From positions 1-21,725 of the forward strand of contig JAFGDF010000192.1 of NCBI GenBank assembly GCA_016932235.1: a DNA stretch of 21,725 nt. The letters run 5' to 3'. This stretch comes from Deltaproteobacteria bacterium (lineage in GTDB: Bacteria > Desulfobacterota > DSM-4660 > Desulfatiglandales > HGW-15). How positions within the stretch are numbered: the stretch's first letter is position 1; the number at the start of each line of letters is the position of its first letter. The notes under the pieces were generated by a model. The model searched no databases. It worked only from the letters and a program-made list of their open reading frames with translations, and was not told the DNA's origin. The position numbers and the translations under genes are program-made. Positions 1 through 9,726 of the stretch are shown in pieces.

Positions 1-685
1 GCCGTTTCCCATTGAGGGATTGATCCGGGAGAGCCTGGTTATTCTGGAGGAATCCAGCGGCCGGCAGTATCGTTTTGGAATGCCGGGCCCCGAGTTCCAA
101 GAACACGAATGGGAACAATTCCTGAATGCCCTGTCGGCAGCAGAACCGAAACCCGATTATCTGGTAGCCAGCGGAAGTCTTCCTCCGGGCGTGCCCGCTG
201 ACTTTTATGCACGGGTGGCGCGCGTCGGGAAGGGAAGGGGAGCAAAAGTTATCATCGACGTTTCGGGTGAAGCCATGAAGGAGGCGCTTAAGGAAGGCGT
301 GTATCTGATCAAACCCAATATCCGTGAATTCAGGGAGTTGGTTGGTAACAAGATCAAAGAGGAATCACAGATCAAGGCAGAGGCCCGAAAAATGATCAAA
401 AGCGGCCGGTGCGAGGCGCTGGTCATCTCCCTTGGCGCGGCAGGCGCTTTGATGGTTTCGGAGGAGATCACCGAACACATTCTGCCGCCGACCGTGCCGA
501 TTGTAAGCAAGGTTGGGGCCGGAGACAGTATGGTGGCAGGAATCGTTCTGAGCCTTGCCCGGGGTAAGCCACTCAGGAAATCCATACTCTTTGGTGTGGC
601 GGCCGGCACTGCAGCCGTCATGACGCCGGGAACGGAATTGTGCCGGAGGGAGGATGCCGAGAGGTTGTTTGAAAGCATGGTTTAA
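1..685 (+). CDS. pfkB: PfkB-family sugar-phosphate kinase (6-phosphofructokinase 2-like), 5' end missing
   Basis: The reading frame is open to the left edge, so this is the C-terminal 227 or so residues of a kinase usually about 310 long; a TTG at 20 is internal. The visible part has the ribokinase/PfkB signatures in order: RESLVI and FGMPGP of the substrate-lid region, SGSLPPGVP, the IIDVSGEAM strand (compare DTSG in the family), LIKPN with a following Glu, and the anion-hole motif GAGDSMVAG whose catalytic Asp codon is 524-526. The family phosphorylates fructose-6-phosphate, fructose-1-phosphate or tagatose-6-phosphate with ATP in the cytoplasm. The FGMPGP/RESLVI combination favours the Pfk-2 type, but the sugar cannot be fixed from sequence alone. 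The stop is TAA at 683-685. The next gene follows after 105 bases on the same strand, so co-transcription is possible. Confidence 0.9.
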   Translation, partial: PFPIEGLIRESLVILEESSGRQYRFGMPGPEFQEHEWEQFLNALSAAEPKPDYLVASGSLPPGVPADFYARVARVGKGRGAKVIIDVSGEAMKEALKEGVYLIKPNIREFRELVGNKIKEESQIKAEARKMIKSGRCEALVISLGAAGALMVSEEITEHILPPTVPIVSKVGAGDSMVAGIVLSLARGKPLRKSILFGVAAGTAAVMTPGTELCRREDAERLFESMV

Positions 686-790
686 GGGTCTCTGCCAGAA
701 AATCAAACACCAGGGACGAAGCATGAGGCAAGTCGCACCAAGCAAAGGGGTTGGCAGAGCAGGGTATATCATAAGAAGGAGACACCAAGA
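686..790 (+). other. Gap between kinase and glucan synthase, with a possible 23-codon leader ORF
   Basis: Two things are visible. An 8-base inverted repeat (CTCTGCCA 690-697, TGGCAGAG 752-759) encloses 54 bases. An ATG at 723, 6 bases after AGGGA (712-716), opens a 23-codon Arg-rich ORF whose TGA (792-794) overlaps the GTG start of the glucan synthase at 791 (GTGA). That arrangement would allow translational coupling. The synthase also has its own AAGGAG at 776-781, so the leader ORF is not needed for its translation and may be chance. No terminator is seen after the kinase. Confidence 0.3.
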
Positions 791-3700
791 GTGAGGATGA
801 GAGCCAAGGGAATTTTTCGGAATCTGCTCCATAGAAAGGCACGTATCGGCAGTAACAGCCTGGCACAAGCGTACACCAACGACGAGCCGCCGCTGCGATC
901 GGAACTGTTCTCCATTGACCAGATGAAACAACACAGCAAGGCGCTGGCGGAATCGCACAAGCTGAGTTTGGGACATGCTTCGGATCGACTTTTGACGCGT
1001 CTGGCTGAGAATGAAGGTATCCTGAGCGGAACCCACAACCTGCTGACAGAGGCAGTTAAGGCCAACCGCCGGATCGTGCCGGCCGGGGAATGGCTGCTCG
1101 ACAACTTTTATCTGATCGAAGAACAGATCCGCATGGCCAGACGACACTTACCCAAGCGTTACAGCCGTGGATTGCCACGATTGATGAACGGTTCATCTGC
1201 CGGGCTTCCGCGTGTGTACGACATTGCACTGGAGATCATCTCGCATGGCGATGGACGGGCGGATCCGGAAAGTCTCAGCAGCTTTGTGGCCGCCTACCAG
1301 ACCGTTACCATCCTGAAGCTTGGAGAGTTATGGGCCGTCCCGATCATGCTGCGCCTCGCCCTGATCGAGAATCTGCGCCGCGTTGGAGCCAGGATCGCCG
1401 GTGACCAGATTCACCGCAACCGTTCCGAATACTGGGCGGACCGGATGATGGGGATATTGAAAAAAGATCCCAAGAGCCTGATTCTCGTGATTGCGGATAT
1501 GGCCCGGTCGAGCCCACCGCTGGAGAGTTCATTTGTCGCGGAATTTGCGCGCCGTTTGCAGGGACAGGGACCTGCTTTGGCCTTGCCACTTACCTGGATT
1601 GAGCAGAGGCTCTCGGAGGCGGGTCTGACGATTGAAAGGCTGGTGCAGGCGGAGAACCGACAACAGGCCGCCGATCAGGTTTCTTTAAGCAACAGCATCA
1701 GCAGCCTCCGATTTCTGGGAGCGATGGACTGGCGTGAGTTTGTAGAGACGATGAGCGCTGTCGAACAGACCCTGCGGGAGGACCCCGGCGGCGTTTACGG
1801 CAGGATGGATTTTGCCACCCGGGATCGCTACCGTCATGTGGTGGAAAAGATTGCGAAAAGCAGCCCGCTGTCCGAAAGAGATGTGGCCAGCCAGGCCATC
1901 CGATTGGCCCGTGAGGAGGCAGGCAAGGATAACAGCGACGATCGAGCAGCACATGTCGGGTTCTACCTGCTCGAAGAGGGATTGCCGCAAATTGAAGAAA
2001 TAACGCAGGTGCGCAGATCTCACTTTGAGGCTCTTCGTCGATTATTCCGCCAGTTCCCTTTGCTCTTCTATATGGGCATAATCACGCTGATTACGTCTAT
2101 TTTCACCGGGAGTTTGCTGGCCAAGGCGCATACCATGGAGTACTATTGGCTAATCGCGCTGATAGCCCTGATCTTGCTGCTGAGCGCCAGTCATCTGGCC
2201 GTTGCGCTGGCGAACTGGCTGGCTACATTACTGGCAACGCCACACTTGCTGCCGCGAATGGATTTTTCCGGAGGAATTCCTCCGGAATCGCGCACCTTAG
2301 CTGTGATACCGGCGATGCTCACGAGCGCGCAAAACATTGAGGATCTGGTCGAGGCGCTGGAAGTCCGTTTTTTAGCTAATCGGGACGATCACCTGCATTT
2401 CGGTCTGCTGACGGATTTCCCTGACGCAAAAGAGAAAACGATGCCTGATGACGAACCGCTGTTACGGCTCGCCGAAAGAAGAATTCAAGGGTTGAACGAA
2501 AAGCATCGAGCTTCAGAGGCTGATAGATTCTTTCTTTTTCATCGTCCGCGCCGCTGGAATCCGCAGGAGCAAATTTGGATGGGTTACGAGCGGAAGAGAG
2601 GAAAGCTTGCTGATTTGAATTCGCTTCTGCGCGGCGATAAAAGAGACCGGTTCTCCCTCATCGTTGGCGATATCGCCGTGTTATCGAATGTGAAGTATGT
2701 GATCACACTGGACACGGATACGCAGCTTCCCCGCGATTCGGCATGGCAGTTTGTGGGAGCCATGGTTCACCCGCTGAACCGGGCGCGGTATAACGAAGAC
2801 AAGCAGCGTATCGAGAAGGGGTACGGCATCCTTCAGCCCCGGGTGGCAATGAGCCTGACGGGAATGAACCGGTCGCGATACGCGCTATTGTGCGGGCCTG
2901 AGCCGGGCATCGATCCGTATACCCGTGTTGTCTCAGATGTTTACCAGGACCTCTTCGGTGAAGGCTCCTTCATCGGCAAGGGCATCTATGATGTTGAAGC
3001 GTTTGAGCGAGCGCTCAAGGGACGCTTTCCTGAGAACCGGATCCTCAGCCATGATCTCGTGGAGGGATGCTACGCGCGGGCTGGTCTGCTCAGCGATGTG
3101 CTGTTGTACGAGGAATATCCATCCAGCTACAGCTCGGACGTGAGCCGCAGGCATCGCTGGATTCGCGGGGATTGGCAAATTGCCCGCTGGCTTTTGCCGG
3201 GTGTTCCAGGCCTCGGTGAAAGCCGCCGGAAGAATCCGCTCTCAGGGTTGTCCCGATGGAAGATTTTCGACAATCTTCGCCGGAGCCTCGTACCGGCGGC
3301 ATTGACCTTGATGCTGCTCCTCGGCTGGACTGTCTTGTCATCGCCATGGCTATGGACTCTCGCCGTCATCGGAACCATCCTGATTCCCTCCTGGATGGTT
3401 TCTTTTCTGGATCTGTTTCAGAAACCGGGCGATATGCGGCTGCGTCAGCATCTTGCGGTCGAGGTGCGATCGGCCGTCCGGCACTCCGCTCAGGCGGCCT
3501 TTACGCTCGCATGTCTCCCATATGAGGCCTATTTCAGTCTGGATGCCATTGTGCGTACGGCCTGGAGGATGTGGGTCACCCACAAACGACTTCTGGAGTG
3601 GAACCTTTCGAGCGACGCCGATAGGAAAAGCCGAACGGACCTTGCCACTTCCTGGCGGACAATGTGGCTTGCCCCCGTTCTGGCTGTTGCCACGGCGATT

Positions 3701-6700
3701 TATCTATCTCTTTCGAGGCCGGCCGCGCTTGCCGTGGCCGGGGCTTTCCTTGTCCTATGGTTTGCCTCTCCTGTCATCGCTTGGTGGATCAGCCGGCCTC
3801 TTTCTCGCCGTGGAGCAAGACTGGCTGCTGATCAGGTTCTTTTTCTTCGGAGGCTTTCCCGAAAGACCTGGGCTTTCTTCGAGACTTTCGTCGGCCCGGA
3901 AGATCATTGGCTGCCGCCTGATAACTTTCAAGAGCATTCCACTCCAGTGGTCGCGCACCGCACGTCGCCGACCAACATGGGGCTGGCACTGCTTGCGAAT
4001 TTATCCGCTTACGACTTCGGATACATTCCCGCCGGGCAGCTCATCGAGCGAACGGTAAAGGCTTTCCACACAATGGAAACACTGGAACGCTACCATGGCC
4101 ACTTTTACAACTGGTACGACACGCGGTCTCTGAAACCGCTGCCTCCCATGTATATTTCGACGGTGGACAGCGGAAACCTCGCGGCCCACCTGCTGACCCT
4201 GCGGTCCGGTCTGCTGGCCCTTCCCGATTCCCGGATACTGCAAGAGAGATTGTTTGACGGACTCGGCGACACCATGCGGATACTCGTGGACGCCGCGGGA
4301 GATTCCGCTACGGCCCTGTTTGCTCGACTTCAGAAAGACCTGGCCTCCCCGTCCGATTCCCTGCCAATTACGCTTGTAGCGACAAGACAGTACCTCGATC
4401 GGCTTGCGACGGCCGCCCGGGAGGTGGTGGGAAGCCTTGACTCTAACCCTGTAAGCCAGACGAGTGAATGGGCGCAGGCCTTCGCAAGGCAATGCCTGGA
4501 TGCCCTTGATGAGCTGACGTTTCTCGCGCCGTGGGCCTTGCTGCCGGCCTTTCCGGACCGGCTTAACGGGCTTCTCGGTCTCGACAGGAACCCAACACTG
4601 CGCGAACTGGCGAGATTTGAGGTGGAGCTTCTGCCGATTATAGAAGATCGCCTCGGCTCGAACCCAACCACCGGGGAGAGGGAATGGTTAGGACAGATTC
4701 GGCCGCTTATCACCAGAGCAAGCTATCGTGCCAGAGACAGGATTGCTGCCATTGATCGCCTGGCCCGGGAAGCCGGAAAACTGGCCTATATGGAGTATAA
4801 TTTTCTTTTCGACAAGGCGCGTCATCTGCTGGCGATCGGCTACAATGTTGCGGAGCGCCGACTGGACTCAAGTTACTATGATCTACTGGCATCGGAAGCG
4901 AGATTGTCCACTTTCGTGGCAATTGCTCAGGGACAACTGCCGCAGGAGAGTTGGTTTGCCCTGGGACGCCTGCTCACTATCGCCGGGGGAGAGCCGATTC
5001 TTCTTTCGTGGAGCGGTTCGATGTTTGAATATTTGATGCCGCTCCTGGTGATGCCGACCTACGTAGACACGCTGCTCAATCAGACCTGCCTGGCCGCGGT
5101 GGAAAGGCAGATCGCCTACGGGAGAAGCCGAGGACTGCCATGGGGTGTGTCGGAATCCGGTTACAACGCGATCGACGTTCATCGCAACTACCAGTATCGC
5201 GCGTTTGGAGTGCCCGGTCTGGGACTCAAAAGGGGATTGGCCGACGATTTGGTCATTGCACCCTATGCCTCAGCACTGGCGCTGATGGTGGCACCCGAGG
5301 AGGCATGCCTGAATCTGCAGCGACTCGCCGCTGAAGGGCTGGAAGGAAAATACGGTTTCTATGAAGCGGTCGACTATACACCTTCGCGTCTGCCGCGTGG
5401 AAAACAGAGCGCCGTGGTCCGGTCGTTCATGGCCCATCACGAGGGCATGAGCCTTCTTTCTCTGGCCTACTTACTCCTGGACCGTCCGATGCAGAAGCGA
5501 TTCGAGTCGGATCCAATGTTCCAGGCGACCACACTGTTGCTCCAGGAGCGTATTCCAAAGGCCTCGGCATTCTATTGTCACAACGCCGAGGTCTCAGACT
5601 CATGGAGGGCATCCATATTGCCGGAGACTCCGGTGCGCGTTTTCAGCAGTCCTGACACCCCGATACCGGAGGTGCAGCTTCTGTCGAACGGAAAGTACCA
5701 CGTTATGGTCACGAACTCGGGCGGTGGATACAGCCGCTGGAAGGGCATGGACGTCACGCGATGGCGAGAAGACAGTACCTGCGATAACTGGGGCACCTTC
5801 TGTTACCTCCGCGACGTTAAGAGCGGGGAGTTCTGGTCGACCGCCTATCAGCCGACGTTAAAGAGATCGGACCCTTACGAAGCGATTTTCTCGGAGTCGA
5901 AGGTTGAGTTCCGCTGCCGTCACGGAGAATTTGATACCCATACGGAGATAGCCGTTTCGCCCGAGGATGATATTGAACTGCGCCGTATCATTATCACCAA
6001 CCGCTCTCGCACTCGCCGGGCAATCGACATCACGAGTTACGCGGAAGTCGTTCTGGCTCCGGCGGCATCGGATGCCCTGCATCCGGCGTTCAGCAACCTC
6101 TTTGTTCAAACCGAAATCCTCCGCAAGCAGAGTGCTATTCTCTGCACTCGCCGGCCTCGCTCCCTCGGTGAACCCACTCCCTGGATGTTTCACCTGATGG
6201 CCGTGCACGGGGCGGACACAGGAGAAGTATCCTATGAGACCGACCGCAGCCGGTTCATCGGCCGCGGCAACACCGTAGCCGATCCCCGGGCGATGAACGA
6301 GCCTGCGGCGCTTTCGGGCAGCGAGGGTTCCGTGCTCGATCCGATTGTCGCTATCCGGTACCAGATCAGCCTCGATCCGGAAGAATCGACGACGATCAAT
6401 ATCGTCTCCGGCATAGGCGAGACCCGCGAGGCGTGCCTGGGCCTGGTCGGAAAATACCAGGACCGCCGTCTTGCGGACCGCGTTTTAGATCTGGCGTGGA
6501 CCCACAGCCAGGTGTTCCTGCAGCAGATTAACGCGACCGAGGCTGACGCGCAACTCTATGGGCGTCTCGCCGGCTCGGTCCTTTACGCCAATTCCTCGCT
6601 GCGCGCCGACCCTGGTCTCCTTATCAAGAACCGCCGCGGGCAATCCGGTCTATGGGGCTACTCAATTTCCGGCGATTTGCCGATCGTGTTGCTGCGAATT

Positions 6701-9499
6701 GGAGACACTGCCAATATCAGCCTGGTACGCCAACTGGTTCAGGCCCACGCGTATTGGCGTTTGAAAGGCTTGGAGGTGGACCTGGTCATCTGGAACGAAG
6801 ATCATGCCGGTTATCGGCAGATCCTTAACGAAGAGATTATGGGCCTGATAGCGGACGGCGTAGAAGCCAACGGGACCGATCGACCCGGCGCCATCTTTGT
6901 AAGATTTTCGGACCAGATATCGAACGAGGATCGCATTCTTATCCAAACGGTTGCCCGGGCCATTATCACCGACCGCCGGGGAGCCCTGGCAGACCAGATC
7001 AGCCATAGCAATCTCGAAGAGATAACCGTGCCGAGCCTTATGCCGACCCGAAAACACCGCCCGGCGATTCCGACCGTAGACGCATTGCCTCGCAAGGATT
7101 TGACCTTCTATAACGGGCTGGGCGGGTTTACTCCTGATGGTCGTGAATACGTCATAACAACGACGCACGGTCAGGTGACTCCATCACCATGGGTGAATGT
7201 TATAGCGAATCCACACTTCGGGACCATTATATCGGAGAGTGGCCCGGTCTGCACCTGGAGCGAAAATGCGCACGAGTTTCGTCTCACTCCATGGAATAAC
7301 GATCTCGTAAGCGATTCCCGCGGAGAAGCGTTTTACTTACGTGATGAAGAGCGCGGACATTTTTGGTCTCCCACGCCGCTGCCCTGTCGCGGGACGACCC
7401 CTTACGTTACCCGGCATGGATTCGGTTACAGCGTTTTCGAGTACACGGAGCGCGGCATCCGCACAGAGGTGTGGATTTACGTCGCCCTGGACGCAGCGAT
7501 CAAGTTCACAGTACTCAAAGTGTGCAACGAGTCGGAACGACCACGCCGGCTATCCGCAACAGGATATGTTGAATGGGTGCTTGGCGATCTGAGGCAGAAA
7601 TCGGCAATGCACATAATGACCGAAATCGATCCGGTTAGCGGTGCGTTATTCGCGCGCAACCCATTCAACACCGAGTTCTGCGACAGGACGGCATTCTTCG
7701 ACGTTGACGAAGCTAATCGCACCATAAGTTGCGATCGAACCGAATTTATTGGGCGTAACGGCACGCTTCGGAGTCCGGCTGCCATGACGCGCATGCGCCT
7801 TTCCGGCAGGATGGGGGCCGCTATGGATCCCTGCGCGGCGATCCAGGTGAGCTTTGAACTGGCCGCCGGGCAAAAGCGTGAAATCGTATTCAGACTCGGC
7901 GTGGGGCGCGACACCGACGATGCAAGAAACCTGATCAATCGCTTTAGAGGATCAACCGCTGCGCATGGCAGTCTCGATGTAGTGTGGCAGCACTGGTCGC
8001 ACACCCTGGGGGCGGTAAATGTGGAAACACCCGACCAGTCTTTAAACGTTCTGGCCAATGGATGGCTCCTGTACCAGACTATTGCATGCCGTCTTTGGGC
8101 GCGTAGCGGAGCATATCAGCCGGGAGGAGCCTTTGGATTCCGGGATCAGCTGCAGGACGGAATGGCGATCATCCATGCCAAGCCGGGCCTTTTGCGCGAG
8201 CACCTGCTCCGGTGCGCGGCCAGGCAATTCCGGGCGGGCGACGTCCAGCATTGGTGGCATCCACCCTCTGGCCGGGGCGTAAGGACCCGCTGCTCTGATG
8301 ATTATCTCTGGCTGCCGCTGGCGATATGCCGCTATGTTCTCGGCACCGGGGACAATGCGGTGCTGGATGAGCCTATCCACTTTATCGAAGGTCGTCCATT
8401 AAACCCGGAGGAGGACTCGTATTACGATCTGCCCAGACGGTCGGAAGAAACAGCCAGCCTGTATGAACACGGTCGGCGAGCGCTTCTGAGAGGGCTAAGA
8501 TTCGGGGAGCATGGCCTGCCGCTGATCGGGTCCGGCGACTGGAACGACGGCATGAATATTGTGGGCGAAAACGGCAAGGGCGAAAGCGTCTGGCTGGGTT
8601 TTTTCCTTTATGAGGTGCTCATGCAGTTCAAGGAGGTTGCCCGTGCGCAAGGAGACCTGTCTTTCGTCGAACGTTGCCAGAAGGAGGCGGTTCAACTCCG
8701 ACAGAATATCCGCCAGAATAGCTGGGATGGAGAGTGGTACCTCCGCGCATATTTTGATGACGGGTCACCGCTTGGATCGGCAAGCAATCCTGAGTGCCAG
8801 ATTGATTCGATTGCGCAGAGCTGGTCAGTCTTATCCGGCGCAGGCGATACTGATCGCTCTCGCCAGGCTATGGAAGCGGTATATAAGCGACTCGTTCGCA
8901 GGGACCACGCGTTGATCCAGCTGCTGGATCCGCCGTTCGACAAATCAGATTTGAATCCAGGCTACATCAAAGGATATGTACAGGGCGTGAGAGAAAATGG
9001 CGGGCAATATACCCATGCAGCCATCTGGGTGGTCATGGCATTCGCTGCATTGGGAGAAAGTCAACGCGCGTGGGAATTATTTACAATGATTAATCCGGTG
9101 AATCATGCAAAATCTCCCGAGGATGTCGCGACGTACAAAGTAGAACCCTATGTTGTTTCAGCAGACGTCTATGCGCTTTCGCCGCACACCGGACGCGGTG
9201 GCTGGACTTGGTACACCGGCTCGGCAGGCTGGATGTACCGGCTTATTATTGAATCACTTCTCGGGCTGAAGCTGGAAGTTGATAAATTGCATGTTGCACC
9301 TTGCTTTCCTCTTGCTTGGAAGGGCTTCAAAGTGCACTACCGATATCGGGAGACCGTCTATCACATCACAGTCCTAAAAACATGCGATGAGAATGGCGAG
9401 ATGCGTGTGACTGTGGATGGGGTAGAGCAAGACGATAAGGATATTCCCCTTATTGATGACCATCAGGAACACTCGGTCGAGGTGAAAATAAATGAATAA
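791..9499 (+). CDS. ndvB: Cyclic beta-1,2-glucan synthase (NdvB/Cgs type, GT84 plus GH94)
   Basis: This 2902-residue inner-membrane enzyme should build cyclic beta-1,2-glucan from UDP-glucose; Brucella and Sinorhizobium homologues are about 2830-2870 residues. Membrane segments lie near 424-445 and 451-475. The cytoplasmic GT84 domain follows, with D641-T-D643 (DTDTQLPRD), EEYPSSYSSDVSRRHRW and the RW pair R789-W790. Further membrane segments are near 832-880 and 958-1010. Next come a glycoamylase-like module with WGVSESGYNAID (E1455), two GH94-type beta-sandwich repeats (from about 1620 and 2106), and the catalytic (alpha/alpha)6 part with GFRDQLQDG (about 2450), GSGDWNDGMN (2581-2590, holding the GH94 acid Asp) and NGGQYTHAA. 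In the family the GH94 part sets ring length by phosphorolysis. The GTG start is chosen because AAGGAG (776-781) lies 9 bases before it; an ATG at 797 is the alternative. No frameshift is seen. The gene is far GC-richer than the DNA to its right. A linear beta-1,2-glucan product cannot be excluded. Confidence 0.93.
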   Translation: MRMRAKGIFRNLLHRKARIGSNSLAQAYTNDEPPLRSELFSIDQMKQHSKALAESHKLSLGHASDRLLTRLAENEGILSGTHNLLTEAVKANRRIVPAGEWLLDNFYLIEEQIRMARRHLPKRYSRGLPRLMNGSSAGLPRVYDIALEIISHGDGRADPESLSSFVAAYQTVTILKLGELWAVPIMLRLALIENLRRVGARIAGDQIHRNRSEYWADRMMGILKKDPKSLILVIADMARSSPPLESSFVAEFARRLQGQGPALALPLTWIEQRLSEAGLTIERLVQAENRQQAADQVSLSNSISSLRFLGAMDWREFVETMSAVEQTLREDPGGVYGRMDFATRDRYRHVVEKIAKSSPLSERDVASQAIRLAREEAGKDNSDDRAAHVGFYLLEEGLPQIEEITQVRRSHFEALRRLFRQFPLLFYMGIITLITSIFTGSLLAKAHTMEYYWLIALIALILLLSASHLAVALANWLATLLATPHLLPRMDFSGGIPPESRTLAVIPAMLTSAQNIEDLVEALEVRFLANRDDHLHFGLLTDFPDAKEKTMPDDEPLLRLAERRIQGLNEKHRASEADRFFLFHRPRRWNPQEQIWMGYERKRGKLADLNSLLRGDKRDRFSLIVGDIAVLSNVKYVITLDTDTQLPRDSAWQFVGAMVHPLNRARYNEDKQRIEKGYGILQPRVAMSLTGMNRSRYALLCGPEPGIDPYTRVVSDVYQDLFGEGSFIGKGIYDVEAFERALKGRFPENRILSHDLVEGCYARAGLLSDVLLYEEYPSSYSSDVSRRHRWIRGDWQIARWLLPGVPGLGESRRKNPLSGLSRWKIFDNLRRSLVPAALTLMLLLGWTVLSSPWLWTLAVIGTILIPSWMVSFLDLFQKPGDMRLRQHLAVEVRSAVRHSAQAAFTLACLPYEAYFSLDAIVRTAWRMWVTHKRLLEWNLSSDADRKSRTDLATSWRTMWLAPVLAVATAIYLSLSRPAALAVAGAFLVLWFASPVIAWWISRPLSRRGARLAADQVLFLRRLSRKTWAFFETFVGPEDHWLPPDNFQEHSTPVVAHRTSPTNMGLALLANLSAYDFGYIPAGQLIERTVKAFHTMETLERYHGHFYNWYDTRSLKPLPPMYISTVDSGNLAAHLLTLRSGLLALPDSRILQERLFDGLGDTMRILVDAAGDSATALFARLQKDLASPSDSLPITLVATRQYLDRLATAAREVVGSLDSNPVSQTSEWAQAFARQCLDALDELTFLAPWALLPAFPDRLNGLLGLDRNPTLRELARFEVELLPIIEDRLGSNPTTGEREWLGQIRPLITRASYRARDRIAAIDRLAREAGKLAYMEYNFLFDKARHLLAIGYNVAERRLDSSYYDLLASEARLSTFVAIAQGQLPQESWFALGRLLTIAGGEPILLSWSGSMFEYLMPLLVMPTYVDTLLNQTCLAAVERQIAYGRSRGLPWGVSESGYNAIDVHRNYQYRAFGVPGLGLKRGLADDLVIAPYASALALMVAPEEACLNLQRLAAEGLEGKYGFYEAVDYTPSRLPRGKQSAVVRSFMAHHEGMSLLSLAYLLLDRPMQKRFESDPMFQATTLLLQERIPKASAFYCHNAEVSDSWRASILPETPVRVFSSPDTPIPEVQLLSNGKYHVMVTNSGGGYSRWKGMDVTRWREDSTCDNWGTFCYLRDVKSGEFWSTAYQPTLKRSDPYEAIFSESKVEFRCRHGEFDTHTEIAVSPEDDIELRRIIITNRSRTRRAIDITSYAEVVLAPAASDALHPAFSNLFVQTEILRKQSAILCTRRPRSLGEPTPWMFHLMAVHGADTGEVSYETDRSRFIGRGNTVADPRAMNEPAALSGSEGSVLDPIVAIRYQISLDPEESTTINIVSGIGETREACLGLVGKYQDRRLADRVLDLAWTHSQVFLQQINATEADAQLYGRLAGSVLYANSSLRADPGLLIKNRRGQSGLWGYSISGDLPIVLLRIGDTANISLVRQLVQAHAYWRLKGLEVDLVIWNEDHAGYRQILNEEIMGLIADGVEANGTDRPGAIFVRFSDQISNEDRILIQTVARAIITDRRGALADQISHSNLEEITVPSLMPTRKHRPAIPTVDALPRKDLTFYNGLGGFTPDGREYVITTTHGQVTPSPWVNVIANPHFGTIISESGPVCTWSENAHEFRLTPWNNDLVSDSRGEAFYLRDEERGHFWSPTPLPCRGTTPYVTRHGFGYSVFEYTERGIRTEVWIYVALDAAIKFTVLKVCNESERPRRLSATGYVEWVLGDLRQKSAMHIMTEIDPVSGALFARNPFNTEFCDRTAFFDVDEANRTISCDRTEFIGRNGTLRSPAAMTRMRLSGRMGAAMDPCAAIQVSFELAAGQKREIVFRLGVGRDTDDARNLINRFRGSTAAHGSLDVVWQHWSHTLGAVNVETPDQSLNVLANGWLLYQTIACRLWARSGAYQPGGAFGFRDQLQDGMAIIHAKPGLLREHLLRCAARQFRAGDVQHWWHPPSGRGVRTRCSDDYLWLPLAICRYVLGTGDNAVLDEPIHFIEGRPLNPEEDSYYDLPRRSEETASLYEHGRRALLRGLRFGEHGLPLIGSGDWNDGMNIVGENGKGESVWLGFFLYEVLMQFKEVARAQGDLSFVERCQKEAVQLRQNIRQNSWDGEWYLRAYFDDGSPLGSASNPECQIDSIAQSWSVLSGAGDTDRSRQAMEAVYKRLVRRDHALIQLLDPPFDKSDLNPGYIKGYVQGVRENGGQYTHAAIWVVMAFAALGESQRAWELFTMINPVNHAKSPEDVATYKVEPYVVSADVYALSPHTGRGGWTWYTGSAGWMYRLIIESLLGLKLEVDKLHVAPCFPLAWKGFKVHYRYRETVYHITVLKTCDENGEMRVTVDGVEQDDKDIPLIDDHQEHSVEVKINE

Positions 9500-9555
9500 T
9501 TTGGGATAAAATTAGGCAGTGATATTAAGAAAAATAAATTAAAAAATAAAAAAGC

Positions 9556-9584
9556 TTGACTTATATTAATAATTAAATTAAAAT
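9556..9584 (+). promoter_or_regulatory. Sigma-70-type promoter, copy A of a repeated promoter
   Basis: The -35 is TTGACT (9556-9561), the spacer is exactly 17 bases, and the -10 is TAAAAT (9579-9584). An A-rich tract just upstream resembles an UP element. The same promoter recurs at 12291-12319. It reads toward the 89-codon ORF at 9727, and the start site would be near 9591. Confidence 0.6.
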
Positions 9585-9595
9585 ATATTAAAATT
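9556..9595 (+). repeat. Dispersed promoter repeat, copy A
   Basis: These 40 bases match 12291-12330 at 34 positions without a gap, in the same orientation. The match covers the -35, the spacer and the -10 and continues past the -10. Low complexity inflates the similarity, but the TTGACTTA-ATTAAT core and the exact spacing are shared. Confidence 0.55.
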
Positions 9596-9726
9596 TAGAA
9601 ATATAGATATATTTAATAATGTTAAGAAATATTTAATTTAAGTGCCATCCAGCTTCAACACACAAAGAAAAACCATGCGACGGCTCGATGCCTCCAAAGG
9701 TGATATTTTGAAAAAGGGAGTATTAG

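Larger units (their letters stand above)
9500..9726. other. AT-rich gap after the glucan synthase
   Basis: Composition collapses here: bases 9541-9640 contain only 8 G or C. The stretch contains the promoter at 9556-9584 and an untranslated leader of about 135 bases before the ORF at 9727. No hairpin-plus-T-tract terminator for the glucan synthase was found. A 20-codon ORF from ATG 9675 lacks a ribosome binding site and is not called. Confidence 0.6.

Noticed and set aside
690..759. CTCTGCCA/TGGCAGAG as a terminator for the kinase gene
   Set aside because: The loop is 54 bases and no T tract follows, so an intrinsic terminator is not supported.
365..1147. 260-codon - strand ORF across the kinase and synthase start
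   Set aside because: It is antisense to two clear genes and the gap, with no recognisable domain; GC-rich DNA readily gives such frames.
3453..4058. 201-codon + strand ORF inside the glucan synthase
   Set aside because: It lies in another frame of a gene with intact motifs throughout, has biased composition (many Arg, Pro, Ser) and matches no family.
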